From: Streptomyces harbinensis
GTDB lineage: Bacteria; Actinomycetota; Actinomycetes; Streptomycetales; Streptomycetaceae
Assembly: GCF_900116145.1 (NCBI RefSeq)
Contig: NZ_FPAB01000004.1
Span: 1 to 64,000, forward strand
Direction: 5' to 3'
Length of the DNA: 64,000 bases
The position numbers were made by a program, and so were the translations under genes. Below the pieces are notes generated by a model. That model had not been told where the DNA came from. It saw nothing but the letters and a program-made list of their open reading frames with translations, and did not search any database. Shown here piece by piece: positions 12,085 to 20,301 of the stretch; position 1 is the stretch's first letter; every line of letters begins with the position of its first letter.

Positions 12085-12598
12085 CGCCGCCTCCCCACTG
12101 GACCTCAGGCCCCATGCTGCCATGGGAGCGCGGTGAACGGGACATACCCAGGGCGGTGTTGGGTGGGCATGCCAAAATCACCGGCTCCGGTACCGTGCCC
12201 GGAAAACCGGCGTCTTTCGGCCAAACTCTGGCTGGAGAAAGGCCGTTGGCGAGGGCGCCCGACGGGCAGAAGATGTTGTGGTCCGGGAGACGCTGGTCGT
12301 CTCCCGGACCAGACCGCCGTCCGCGGGGAATGAGACGGCGGCTCCCCCGGCCCGCCGGAACCCAGAGGGCCAACGGGCCGACCCACGCGTTGTCCATCGA
12401 ACCGCCACCACCGCCGGCTGCCCAGAGCGCACACCCGGGCGCACGGCCACATGCCCGGAGCACAATCCGGGAGAGAGGAAGCGCTCGAACCTGTGTACGG
12501 ACATGATTCCGCCATCCGGGAACAAACCCCTTAACGGTCAGCAGGCACCGAACTACGCTGGGTTCGCGAAGGCGTCGGTGTGTGTCAGGGGTGCGCGG
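12085..12598. other. intergenic region between divergent genes, with a perfect hairpin
   Basis: A 514-base region with no supported gene. At 12279-12311 lies a perfect inverted repeat: TGGTCCGGGAGACG, a five-base loop, then its complement. It is not downstream of any annotated gene, so it is not an ordinary terminator; it could end a small RNA or act as an operator. The right end carries the promoter of the sporulation-associated gene at 12531-12559. Confidence 0.6.
12531..12559 (+). promoter_or_regulatory. promoter of the sporulation-associated gene
   Basis: TTAACG at 12531-12536 and TACGCT at 12554-12559 are separated by 17 bases, a good sigma-HrdB-type match. Transcription from here would give a leader of about 33 bases before the ATG at 12599, and it rules against in-frame ATG codons further upstream on this transcript. 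Confidence 0.6.
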
Positions 12599-14008
12599 AT
12601 GTCCAGGGAGCCACGCGGGCCGAACGAGAAGCTGGGGACGATTCTCGCCCTGGCCGGGATCAGTAACGCCGGCCTCGCGCGCCGGGTCAACGATCTCGGC
12701 TCGCAGCGGGGATTGACTCTGCGCTACGACAAAACATCCGTCGCACGATGGGTGACCAAGGGGATGGTGCCCCAGGGCTCCGCCCCGCACCTCATCGCGG
12801 CGGCCATCAGCAGCAAGCTCGGCCGGCCCGTGCCACTGCACGAGATCGGCCTCGCGGACACCGACCCGGCCCCCGAGGTCGGCCTGGCGTTCCCGCGCAA
12901 GGTCGCCCACGCCGTCGAGTCGGCCACCGAGCTGTACCGTCTCGACTCCTCGCCCGGCAAGGGCATCTGGCAGTCGCTGGCCGGCTCCTTCGCGGTCAGC
13001 GCCTACGCCACCCCCGTCTCCCGCTGGCTCATACGCCCGGCCGACGCCACCGTCACCCGCGAGACGGAACGCCCCCGGGAGGGCGGCTGGGGCCGGGTCG
13101 GGCACTCGGACGTCTCCAAGCTCCAGGAAGCCGCCGAGGAAGCCCGCCGCTGGGACTCCAAGTACGGCGGCGGCGACTGGCGTTCCTCCATGGTGCCCGA
13201 GTGCCTGCGCACCGACGCCGCCCCGCTGCTGCTGGGCAGCTACAGCGACGAGGTGGGCCGGTCCCTCTTCCGGGCCACCGCCGAACTCACCCGGCTGGCC
13301 GGCTGGATGGCCTTCGACACCGGACAGCAGGAGGCCGCCCAGCGCTACTACATCCAGGCGCTGCGGCTGGCGAAGGCCGCGGCCGACGTACCGCTGGGCG
13401 GGTACGTCCTGGCGTCCATGTCGCTCCAGGCCACCTACCGGGGCTTCGCCGAGGAAGGCGTGGACCTGGCCCAGGCCGCCCTGGAACGCAACCGCTCGCT
13501 GGCCACCGCCCGCACCATGAGCTTCTTCCACCTGGTGGAGGCCAGGGCGCTGGCCAAGGCGAACGACGCGGCCGGCTGCGGCTCGGCACTGTCCGCCGCC
13601 GAGGGCTGGCTGGAGCGCTCCCGGCCCGGGGACGGCGACCCGAGCTGGCTGTCGTTCTACGCCTACGACCGGCTGGCCGCCGACGCGGCCGAGTGCTACA
13701 GCGACCTCAAACTCCCCGGCCAGGTACGGCGCTTCACCGAGCGGGCGCTGAAGGAGCCCACCGAGGAGTTCGTCCGCTCGCACGGGCTGCGGCTGGTGGT
13801 CGCGGCCGTGGCGGAGCTGGAATCCGGCAATCTGGACGCGGCGGTCGCCGTGGGTGCCCGGGCGGTGGAGGTGGCGGGGCGGATCTCCTCGGCGCGGACC
13901 ACCGACTACGTCCGTGACTTACTGCACCGGCTGGCTCCGTACGGTAACGAACCGCTGGTCAAAGAACTCCAGGAGCAGGCCCGTCCGCTCCTGGCTGCTC
14001 CAGCGTGA
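12599..14008 (+). CDS. sporulation-associated regulator, Orf1590-like
   Basis: A 469-residue protein with an N-terminal HTH (about 15-60, [14 protein letters not shown]) and a long helical region with TPR character. It resembles the sporulation-associated protein of S. griseus (Orf1590) and SCO4114; the S. griseus gene has been reported to make two products from alternative starts. The start at 12599 has AGGGG seven bases upstream and lies 33 bases after a good promoter. Codon 441 (13919-13921) is TTA, so complete translation should need the developmental tRNA encoded by bldA. A perfect hairpin follows the stop. Role in sporulation is inferred from family, not from this sequence. Confidence 0.78.
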   Translation: MSREPRGPNEKLGTILALAGISNAGLARRVNDLGSQRGLTLRYDKTSVARWVTKGMVPQGSAPHLIAAAISSKLGRPVPLHEIGLADTDPAPEVGLAFPRKVAHAVESATELYRLDSSPGKGIWQSLAGSFAVSAYATPVSRWLIRPADATVTRETERPREGGWGRVGHSDVSKLQEAAEEARRWDSKYGGGDWRSSMVPECLRTDAAPLLLGSYSDEVGRSLFRATAELTRLAGWMAFDTGQQEAAQRYYIQALRLAKAAADVPLGGYVLASMSLQATYRGFAEEGVDLAQAALERNRSLATARTMSFFHLVEARALAKANDAAGCGSALSAAEGWLERSRPGDGDPSWLSFYAYDRLAADAAECYSDLKLPGQVRRFTERALKEPTEEFVRSHGLRLVVAAVAELESGNLDAAVAVGARAVEVAGRISSARTTDYVRDLLHRLAPYGNEPLVKELQEQARPLLAAPA

Positions 14009-14015
14009 AATCGCA

Positions 14016-14043
14016 CATGACAGGGGCACTGGCCCCTGTCATG
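14016..14043 (+). terminator. hairpin terminator after the Orf1590-like gene
   Basis: CATGACAGGGGC and its exact complement flank a four-base loop, eight bases after the stop codon. There is no T-tract, as is usual in Streptomyces. Confidence 0.75.
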
Positions 14044-14110
14044 GCCGGTAACGGCCGCTGCGGGGTATGACCCGCGTCACAGTCGGCCCCGGACGTACCA
14101 TCGAACCACT

Positions 14111-14878
14111 GTGTCCAATGAACCACACGCTCCGATGTCCGGCACCCCCCGCTCCATGTTCGAGCCGGGCGCCGGCCCGGCGGCCGACCCCGCCGGAAAC
14201 CGCCACGAACGCCGCATCCGCAGCTTCCAGCCCCGCCGCAGCCGGGTGACCACCGCCCAGCGGGAGGCCCTGCTGCGCCACTGGCCCCACTGGGGCGTGG
14301 AGGTCGACGGCGACTCCGTCCTCGACCTGCCCACCCTCTTCTCCGGCCGGCCGGTGGTGCTGGAGATCGGCTTCGGCATGGGCGAGGCCACCGCCGAGAT
14401 GGCGGCGGCCGACCCGGACACCGGCATCCTGGCGGTGGACGTCCACACCCCCGGCCAGGGCAACCTGCTGCGCCTGGCCGAACAGCGCGGCCTCACCAAC
14501 ATCCGGGTGGCCAACGGGGACGCCATCATCCTGCTCCGCGAGATGCTCCCCGCGTCCTCCCTGGCCGGCCTGCGCGTCTTCTTCCCCGACCCCTGGCCGA
14601 AGAAGCGCCACCACAAACGCCGCATCATCCAGCGCGAGTTCGTGGACCTGGCCCTGACCCGCCTGGCCCCGGGCGCCCTGCTGCACTGCGCGACGGACTG
14701 GGAACCGTACGCCGACTGGATGCTGGAGGTCCTCACCGCCACCCCGGCCCTCCACAACCTCTCCCCCACCGGCACCTTCACCCCCCGCCCGGCGACGCGC
14801 CCCCTGACCCGCTTCGAATCCCAGGGCCTCCACAAGGGCCACCGGGTCCGCGACCTCCTCTTCCGCTACGAACCCTGA
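14111..14878 (+). CDS. trmB: tRNA (guanine-N7)-methyltransferase
   Basis: Makes m7G46 in the variable loop of tRNAs using S-adenosylmethionine. The 255-residue protein shows the AdoMet site VLEIGFGMGEATAEMA, the family motif FFPDPWPKKRHHKRR and the C-terminal TRFESQGLHKGH substrate region. The N-terminal 35 residues are a disordered extension common in actinobacteria. The GTG at 14111 is used; no strong ribosome binding site is visible, and a second in-frame ATG lies at 14135. The 3' end overlaps the convergent nuclease gene by 13 bases. Confidence 0.93.
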   Translation: MSNEPHAPMSGTPRSMFEPGAGPAADPAGNRHERRIRSFQPRRSRVTTAQREALLRHWPHWGVEVDGDSVLDLPTLFSGRPVVLEIGFGMGEATAEMAAADPDTGILAVDVHTPGQGNLLRLAEQRGLTNIRVANGDAIILLREMLPASSLAGLRVFFPDPWPKKRHHKRRIIQREFVDLALTRLAPGALLHCATDWEPYADWMLEVLTATPALHNLSPTGTFTPRPATRPLTRFESQGLHKGHRVRDLLFRYEP

Positions 14879-16008
14879 CCCTCACCCCGCTGGGCAATCC
14901 CCCACGCGGCGGCCCGATCGGAGCCGCGCCAGCCGTCAGGGGTGGGCCACACCGAGGCGATGCCGTGTTCTTCGAGATACGGCTCGTATACCCCCATCTC
15001 CTCGCTGAAGAGCCCGAGGAGATGGGGCGTAGGGCGGCCCTGTTCCCGGTAGAGCAAGTGGCGGTATTCGAAGAGCTGACTGAGGGCTTCTCGACTGGCC
15101 AGCGTTCTGTTGCCCTTGCGTACGACTTTGGCCTCGACGATCCACTCTTGGTCATCGCGGCGCAGGATGATATCCCGAGGGTGCGCCTTCTCCGTGATGG
15201 GCTTGAAACCCTGCTGGCGGGCGTGGGGGCCGAAGTCCGCGATCAACTTCTCGTGATCTCGCCGCTTGATCTGCTGGTGCGCGGAGATGTGGGCGACGTA
15301 CGCGTCGCTGTCCTTGGGGCGAAACTCGTCCAGCCCGTGGTCCGCGCTTTCTAGGACGGGGGCGTGTGGATAGTCCGGGGCGAGCATGATCTCCGGACCA
15401 GGCGCGGCGAAATTCTCTTGGATGTGCACCGCTGCCTCTTTGGCCAGCTTCAACACGCCGGCCATCATCCCCAGGTCGGCGCAGAGATCGGCCTCGGCGG
15501 GGAGGAACGCCAGCTCGTAGGTGATGGCGGCGATGCTGGCTTCCTCGTACGCGCGTGGGCGCCAGTTGTCATTAGGGTCACGGAATTTCGGAGTATCAGT
15601 GAGCCCGCGCAGCGCATGCTCGGGAAGGAGCTGACGGAACGCTTCGGTGCGACGCCTCAGATAGATGAAGAGCCGCTTTCCCTTGCTTTCTCCGAGCTGC
15701 TTATGAATCGCGGTAATACCCTGTTGCAGCGTCACGGTGACGGTGCGTCGGTCGGCAGCGACGATGTAGGCGAGGTAGAGCCCGCTCTCCCCCGAGCGAC
15801 CGTCCACGGAATCATGGATCCCGATCCATGGCGTAACGGGAACAACGCCCTGTCCGCCGTGCCCTTTTGCGACCATCCCATAGGGCAGCGACCCCCGCAG
15901 CCGGTCGCCGGCCGCTCGGAGCAACTGCTGACCGGGGTCGTCCTTCGTGACTGTGCCGGACCGTTTACAGGTCTTGGCGACCTCGATAAGTAGATCTCTT
16001 ATCCCCAT
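14866..16008 (-). CDS. MrcB-N (DUF3578) domain protein with PD-(D/E)XK-like nuclease domain
   Basis: A 380-residue protein of likely restriction or defence function. The N-terminal half (about 1-190) resembles the MrcB/DUF3578 domain found at the front of McrB-type restriction GTPases (TPWIGIHD, LQQGIT). The C-terminal part (about 265-345) has an acidic residue in HPRDIIL followed by IVEAKVV, then LSQLFEYRHLLYR, the pattern of a PD-(D/E)XK nuclease. No GTPase domain or partner gene is present, so it looks like a solitary effector. Rare codons (ATA, AGA, CTA and CTT within the first seven) and lower GC than its neighbours suggest transfer. Start ATG at 16008 with AGGG upstream. Confidence 0.72.
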   Translation of the reverse strand: MGIRDLLIEVAKTCKRSGTVTKDDPGQQLLRAAGDRLRGSLPYGMVAKGHGGQGVVPVTPWIGIHDSVDGRSGESGLYLAYIVAADRRTVTVTLQQGITAIHKQLGESKGKRLFIYLRRRTEAFRQLLPEHALRGLTDTPKFRDPNDNWRPRAYEEASIAAITYELAFLPAEADLCADLGMMAGVLKLAKEAAVHIQENFAAPGPEIMLAPDYPHAPVLESADHGLDEFRPKDSDAYVAHISAHQQIKRRDHEKLIADFGPHARQQGFKPITEKAHPRDIILRRDDQEWIVEAKVVRKGNRTLASREALSQLFEYRHLLYREQGRPTPHLLGLFSEEMGVYEPYLEEHGIASVWPTPDGWRGSDRAAAWGIAQRGEGQGS

Positions 16009-16075
16009 GGCGGGACCCTACGCGGAAAGGGCTCTTAAGCCGAGGCCTCGGCCGGGAGTGTGAGGTCCTGCGGTG

Positions 16076-16144
16076 TCAGGGTGGTGCCGCGCAGTTGCCG
16101 CTGAGGCAGAGCCCGGACACCTGGAGTTCGCCGATGGGTTTCAT
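16076..16144 (-). CDS. possible 22-residue Cys-containing peptide
   Basis: An ATG-initiated open frame reads MKPIGELQVSG then LCLSGNCAAPP and stop, 67 bases upstream of the nuclease gene on the same strand. Two Cys residues lie in a Ser/Gly-rich tail. There is no recognisable ribosome binding site, so it may not be translated; it could be a leader peptide or chance. Confidence 0.2.
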   Translation of the reverse strand: MKPIGELQVSGLCLSGNCAAPP

Positions 16145-16158
16145 GCGGGCCAGGGTAT

Positions 16159-16201
16159 GCCGACGGCCCTGGCGTCGGGGGGAATCACCAGGGCCGTCGG
16201 C
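16159..16201 (-). terminator. hairpin terminator of the M23 peptidase gene
   Basis: GCCGACGGCCCTGG at 16159-16172 is the exact complement of 16188-16201, with a 15-base loop. It sits 16 bases past the stop of the minus-strand peptidase gene. Confidence 0.7.
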
Positions 16202-16216
16202 GGTGGGGGGATGGTC

Positions 16217-17218
16217 TCAGACCGAAAGGCCCTTGCCGCGCAGCCAGGTCAGCGGGTCGATCGGGTCACCGCCGGGGCGGACCTCCAGGTGCAGGTGCGG
16301 CCCGGAGGAGTTGCCGGTGGAGCCGACCCGGCCGATGGTGTCGCCGGTGTCGACGGACTGGCCGGCGGTGACGTTCATCGAGGAGAGGTGGCAGTACCAC
16401 AGCTCGGTGCCGTCCTCCAGCTCGACGATGATGCGGTACCCGTACGAGCCGGCCCAGGCCGCTTCCTTGACGGTGCCGGTGTGGATGTTCTTGACCGGGG
16501 TGCCGGTGGGTGCGGCGAAGTCGGTGCCGGTGTGGGTGGAGGACCACATGGTGCCGCTGGCGCCGAAGCCGGAGGAGATGGTGTAGCTGGTCAGCGGGAG
16601 GGTGAAGCTGGCGCGGAGTTCCGCGAGCCGGCGCTCCTCCTCCTGGCGCTGCCGTTCCTCCTCGGCCTCGCGCTGCCGCTGTTCCTCGGCGAGGCGCTCC
16701 TCCTCGGCGAGTTCGGCGGCGGCGGTGATCGCGTCCTGCTGGGCGGCGACGAGGGCCTGCTCGATCTCGGCGGCCTGGGCGGTGGTGTCCTGCTCCTCGG
16801 CCTGCTGGAGGATGCGGGCCCGCAGCGCCTCGCCGGCGTCCTGGGCTTCGCTGAACGGGGCCGCGGTGACGGTCTGCTCGGCCTGGCCGGCGGTGTCGCC
16901 ACTGTCGCCGGAGGAGATGAGGCTGTTGAGCACCGGGATCTGGTCGGGGATGGAACGCACCGAGTCCAGGCCGGGGACGGAACCGGCGCCGCCCTCCTGG
17001 GCGGTGGCCATGCCGCCCGCGCCGACGGCGGCGATCACGCCGACGCCGAGCACCGCCCTGCTGCGGGCGATGGTGCCGCCGCGCTGCCGGGTGACCCGGT
17101 GCCGGCCGCGTACGGGGCGCAGCGTGTCGGCGCTGGGGTTCCACTCGGTACGGGGCTCGTCATCGGTGGCCTGCGGGCCGTAGTAGGCGGGGTGGGACCC
17201 ATACCGGTTCGACGCCAC
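16217..17218 (-). CDS. secreted M23-family peptidoglycan endopeptidase
   Basis: A LytM/M23 zinc metallopeptidase expected to cut peptide cross-bridges in the cell wall. The 333-residue protein has a hydrophilic N-terminus, a membrane or signal segment at about 52-75, a charged Glu/Arg/Gln-rich coiled coil at about 120-205 and a C-terminal M23 domain with HTGTDFAAPTG and HLHLEV, which supply the zinc ligands. The GTG at 17218 has GGAAAGGAG upstream. A c-di-AMP riboswitch in the leader implies control together with other wall hydrolases during growth and spore germination. Confidence 0.9.
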   Translation of the reverse strand: MASNRYGSHPAYYGPQATDDEPRTEWNPSADTLRPVRGRHRVTRQRGGTIARSRAVLGVGVIAAVGAGGMATAQEGGAGSVPGLDSVRSIPDQIPVLNSLISSGDSGDTAGQAEQTVTAAPFSEAQDAGEALRARILQQAEEQDTTAQAAEIEQALVAAQQDAITAAAELAEEERLAEEQRQREAEEERQRQEEERRLAELRASFTLPLTSYTISSGFGASGTMWSSTHTGTDFAAPTGTPVKNIHTGTVKEAAWAGSYGYRIIVELEDGTELWYCHLSSMNVTAGQSVDTGDTIGRVGSTGNSSGPHLHLEVRPGGDPIDPLTWLRGKGLSV

Positions 17219-17235
17219 GGAGGCGTACTCCTTTC

Positions 17236-17376
17236 CTTCCCTCGCCGACCGGGTTAGCTGACGGGTTCGGAGCAGGAAGGTCTCCTACGGGCGGCCGGGC
17301 CGTCCGATGCACCCCAAGTGGTGGTTCCCCGGTTCCGCGGCGCGCTGGTCGCGTGCCGAGGATTAGGCGGTGCAGC
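17236..17376 (-). promoter_or_regulatory. c-di-AMP (ydaO-type) riboswitch
   Basis: In the leader of the M23 peptidase, the minus strand reads GCACCGCCTAATCC at 17374-17361, then GAACCGGGGAACCACC, GGGGTGCATCGG, AGACCTTCCTGCTCCGAACC and CGTCAGCTAACCCGG. This is the conserved order of the actinobacterial ydaO/yuaA element seen before rpf and M23 wall hydrolase genes. The rest of the gap up to 17596 is promoter DNA with no gene seen. Confidence 0.85.
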
Positions 17377-17596
17377 ACGACCGCCGTCGTGGCGACGGCG
17401 GAGACGACCGCGCTGCGTTATCGAACGTTAATAGACGCGCCGCCGTAATTCCAAGTGGATCCGGGAAAAGACTGCGCCTCTTCTCCCCGGCAAAAAGGGG
17501 CAGTGCGGTGCACATGAGGGCATAATTTTCTGTCCGTTACATGGCGAAGTTTTCTGACGGTGTGTCAGTTGTTATTCAGCGCCGCCCCCCGGTCAC

Positions 17597-18403
17597 TCAC
17601 GGTGGCAGCCGCCCCTCCAGGGCGAGCGCCAGCGACTGGTGCAGCCGCTCCGCCGTCCCCTCCAGCGACCCGCCGCCCGCGAGCAGTTGGGCCACCTCCT
17701 GGCGCAACTCCCGCGAGAACGCCGGATAGTACGGACTCGCCGGCCGCGCCCGCGCCTCCTGGAGCGCGCACCACAGGAACTCCGGGTACCCCGGCGGCAG
17801 CCCGCGCACCGCCCCCTCCGGCACCCGCTGCGCCTCCGTACGCCGCACCACCCGCGGCGCCGCCGCGCAATCCGGCTCCGCCGCCCCGTACGCCTCGCGC
17901 AGCGCCGGCGCGAACCCCGCCTCCAGCAGCCGGCGCTGGCTGCCGGGCTCCGCCGTCAGAAAGCGAATCAGCCGCTCCGCGTCCGCCGCCCGCGCGCTGC
18001 CGGCCGGCACCGCCAGGCTCTGCCCGCCCAGCGCACCGGCGGCGCGTACCGGGCGGGCCCTGGCCCGGGCCCACAGCCGGTCCCGCCGCGCCCGCACCGT
18101 CCGCGCCAGCCGCCGGGCGCGGGAGGTGCGCGGCAGCCGGACGGCCTGGGAGAGCACGGTGTTGCCGACCTCGTTGGCGGTGTGCAGTTCCGGATGCCAG
18201 TCGTCGGGATCGCGGTCCGGTGAGCGCACCGTCCGCACCACCTCGGGGGTGAACCGGCCGTACGCGTCGTCCACCAGCACGTCGTACAACTGCTCGATGT
18301 TCGCCAGGACCGAGGGCAGCGACGGAAAGCCGGTGCCCCGGTCGTACTCGGACACCCCGATCAGCACCACCCGCGACCGGCGGGCGCGCGGTTGATGGAT
18401 CAC
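17597..18403 (-). pseudogene. decayed caspase-like / solute-binding-like fusion
   Basis: The 268-residue frame starts like an EACC1-associated caspase (SRVVLIGVSEYD, about 10-60) but loses the rest of the caspase fold, including any His/Cys dyad. After a short Arg-rich stretch it continues as the C-terminal part of an extracellular solute-binding-like domain (GGQSLAVPAGS, RLIRFLTAEP, PYYPAFSRELRQEV). It directly follows an EACC1-like gene, the usual partner of such effectors in actinobacterial conflict systems. Because the catalytic core is missing, it is called as a remnant left by an internal deletion of at least the central caspase region. A naturally reduced protein cannot be excluded. 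Confidence 0.6.
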
Positions 18404-18410
18404 CGCCGCG

Positions 18411-18811
18411 TCACTCGGGGTCGATCGCGGCTGCCGCCCTCCGCGCCATCTCGGTCAGCTCGCCCCGGGTGTACTGCCGCTCCGACTCCAGCGTCAGCGT
18501 GCAGTCGCCGCCCACCTCCACGGTCACCGTCACCCCGGCCCGGCGGCGGTTGCGCAGCTGGTTGTACACCGAGCGCAGCAGTTGGAGGAACGCCGCCTCC
18601 AGCGCGGCGACCGCCAGACCGGTGGTCAGGTCGATGACCAGGTCCTCGCCGATCCCCATCGCGTTCCGGCCGGCGGCCCGGTCGCGGCCTCCCGGCGGAC
18701 GGTCAGCCCCTCCAGCTCGGGGTCCGCCGTCAGCCAGGAGGACAGCAGGCCGGTGCCGCCCCCACCGGCACCGGCTTCCCGTACCCGGATCCGCCCGATC
18801 GTGGTCGCCAT
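18411..18811 (-). pseudogene. EACC1-like effector-associated component, frameshifted
   Basis: Starting at ATG 18811 (MATTIGRIRVREAG, GGGGA upstream) the frame encodes the first half of an EACC1-type component (LLSSWLTADPELEGLTVRRE). The second half (MGIGEDLVIDLTTGLAVAALE to the stop at 18411) is in another frame; the switch falls near 18655-18685, around GGCCGGAACGCGATG. The two halves joined give the normal length of about 130 residues. EACC1 is the constant partner of caspase, trypsin and other effectors. One inserted or lost base, real or a sequencing error, explains the split. Confidence 0.62.
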
Positions 18812-18884
18812 CGCCGCATTCCCCGCCCTTCCCCCGGACACGCCGACAAACCGTCACCCGATTGTACGAGTGATGTGCGCCACA

Positions 18885-20003
18885 TCAACGGTTTGTCGCA
18901 CCCGGGTTACCGGCGGTCGCCCGGGACACGGCGAGCAGGGCCATGTCGTCGTTCAGCCGTCCGCCGGTGTACCGCAGCACGTCGGAGACCAGCCGGTCGA
19001 GCAGTTCCTGCGGGTTGCCGAACTCCTCCTCGTCCAGCGCCAGCGCCGGGTCGAAGAAGACCCCGCGCCCGTCCCGCGCCTCGCTCACCCCGTCCGTGTA
19101 CAGCAGCAACTGCGCGCCGGGCGGGAACGGGAAGGTCTGCGGGCAGCCCGTCCAGCCGGACAGTTCCATCAGCCCCAGCGGCAACTGCGGGTCCGACACC
19201 TCCAGATAGCGCGCCGGGGCGTCCCCGGGCAGCAGCAGCGGCGGCGGGTGACCGAGGTTGATCAGCCGCAGCTCGTGCGGCGGCGCCCGCGGCACCTCCA
19301 CCACCACGGCCGTGGCGAACTCCTCCTGCGGATCGATCGCCCCCCGGGTGCGCTTCTCCCGCTCCACGGCCGCCTGGAGCCGGGTGCACAGCGTCCCCAG
19401 TTCCTCCTCGTACTCGGCGGCCTCCCGGAACGTCCCCAGGATCACCGACACCATCTCGGTCGCCCCGAGCCCCTTGCCGCGCACATCGCCCACCAGCAGC
19501 CGCACCCCGTACGGAGTGTCGCGCACCGCGTACAGATCGCCGCCGATCAAGGTGTCGCGCTGCGCCGCCCGGTACCGGGCGGCCACCAGCAGCGACCCGG
19601 CCCGGTTCGGCGGCTTGGGCACCACGGCCCGCTGGACGATCTCGGCCACCCCACGCGCGGACGCCACCCACTGGTCGCGCTGGGCGACGATGCGGTTGAT
19701 CAGCAGCGCCAGGCCGGTGGCGGTCAGCACCGTCAGAAAGGTGATGATCTCCTGCCCGGTGAGCACGGTGCGCCCGGTGAAGACCAGCAGCGCGGACGCC
19801 AGCAGCGCCGCCAGCCCGGTGTACACCGTGCCGCGCAGGGTCATCACCGGCGCGGCCAGCACCGGCGGCGCCACGAACAGCGGCGTGAAGGTGAGATGCG
19901 GCGGCGTCACCACGCTGAGCGCCAGCCCGGTGAAGATCAGTGCGGCGGGGACGAGCCGTACGTACCGCAGCCCGCGCGCCGGCTGCCGTGGTGTGGGGTA
20001 CAC
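18885..20003 (-). CDS. membrane SpoIIE-type PP2C phosphatase
   Basis: A 372-residue protein with three or four transmembrane helices (about 15-105) and a cytoplasmic SpoIIE/PP2C domain (about 145-360: IGGDLYAV, VGDVRGKG, NLGHPPPLLL, LLLYTDGVSEARD, NDDMALL). It is expected to dephosphorylate an anti-anti-sigma factor in response to a membrane signal. The start is a GTG at 20003 with a weak GGGTGT upstream. The decayed EACC1/caspase genes lie immediately downstream on the same strand and may once have been transcribed from here. Confidence 0.85.
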   Translation of the reverse strand: MYPTPRQPARGLRYVRLVPAALIFTGLALSVVTPPHLTFTPLFVAPPVLAAPVMTLRGTVYTGLAALLASALLVFTGRTVLTGQEIITFLTVLTATGLALLINRIVAQRDQWVASARGVAEIVQRAVVPKPPNRAGSLLVAARYRAAQRDTLIGGDLYAVRDTPYGVRLLVGDVRGKGLGATEMVSVILGTFREAAEYEEELGTLCTRLQAAVEREKRTRGAIDPQEEFATAVVVEVPRAPPHELRLINLGHPPPLLLPGDAPARYLEVSDPQLPLGLMELSGWTGCPQTFPFPPGAQLLLYTDGVSEARDGRGVFFDPALALDEEEFGNPQELLDRLVSDVLRYTGGRLNDDMALLAVSRATAGNPGATNR

Positions 20004-20064
20004 ACACCCAATCTGCCGCGCCCGGCGGCGGGCGGCGAGTCGATCAACCGGGGTGGATCGGTGG

Positions 20065-20137
20065 TAGGCCGTGTGGGACTCGAACCCACAACCAAAGGAT
20101 TAAAAGTCCTCTGCTCTGCCAATTGAGCTAACGGCCC
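20065..20137 (-). tRNA. tRNA-Lys (TTT)
   Basis: On the minus strand the gene begins GGGCCGTTAGCTCAATTGG, has anticodon loop CTTTTAA giving TTT, and a T-arm with GGGTTCGAGTCCC. The acceptor pairs GGGCCGT with ACGGCCT with one G-U. No CCA is encoded. Confidence 0.95.
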
Positions 20138-20251
20138 GCAGGAGCAGCATAGTCGCACCGTCCCGGCCGGCGGTGGTGCGGTGGCGGATCGGAGGGCCTG
20201 CGTCGGCGTCGGGCGCCGGCGAACGCCGTGCCGGGCCGCCGCCCGGGAAGG

Positions 20252-20290
20252 CCCGTGGGGCCCGGCTCACGGTGAGCCGGGCCCCACGGG
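20252..20290 (-). terminator. strong hairpin terminator of the helicase gene
   Basis: A 17-base perfect stem, 20252-20268 with 20274-20290, closes on a five-base loop 12 bases beyond the helicase stop codon. Confidence 0.8.
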
Positions 20291-20301
20291 GCCGTTCGGT
20301 G

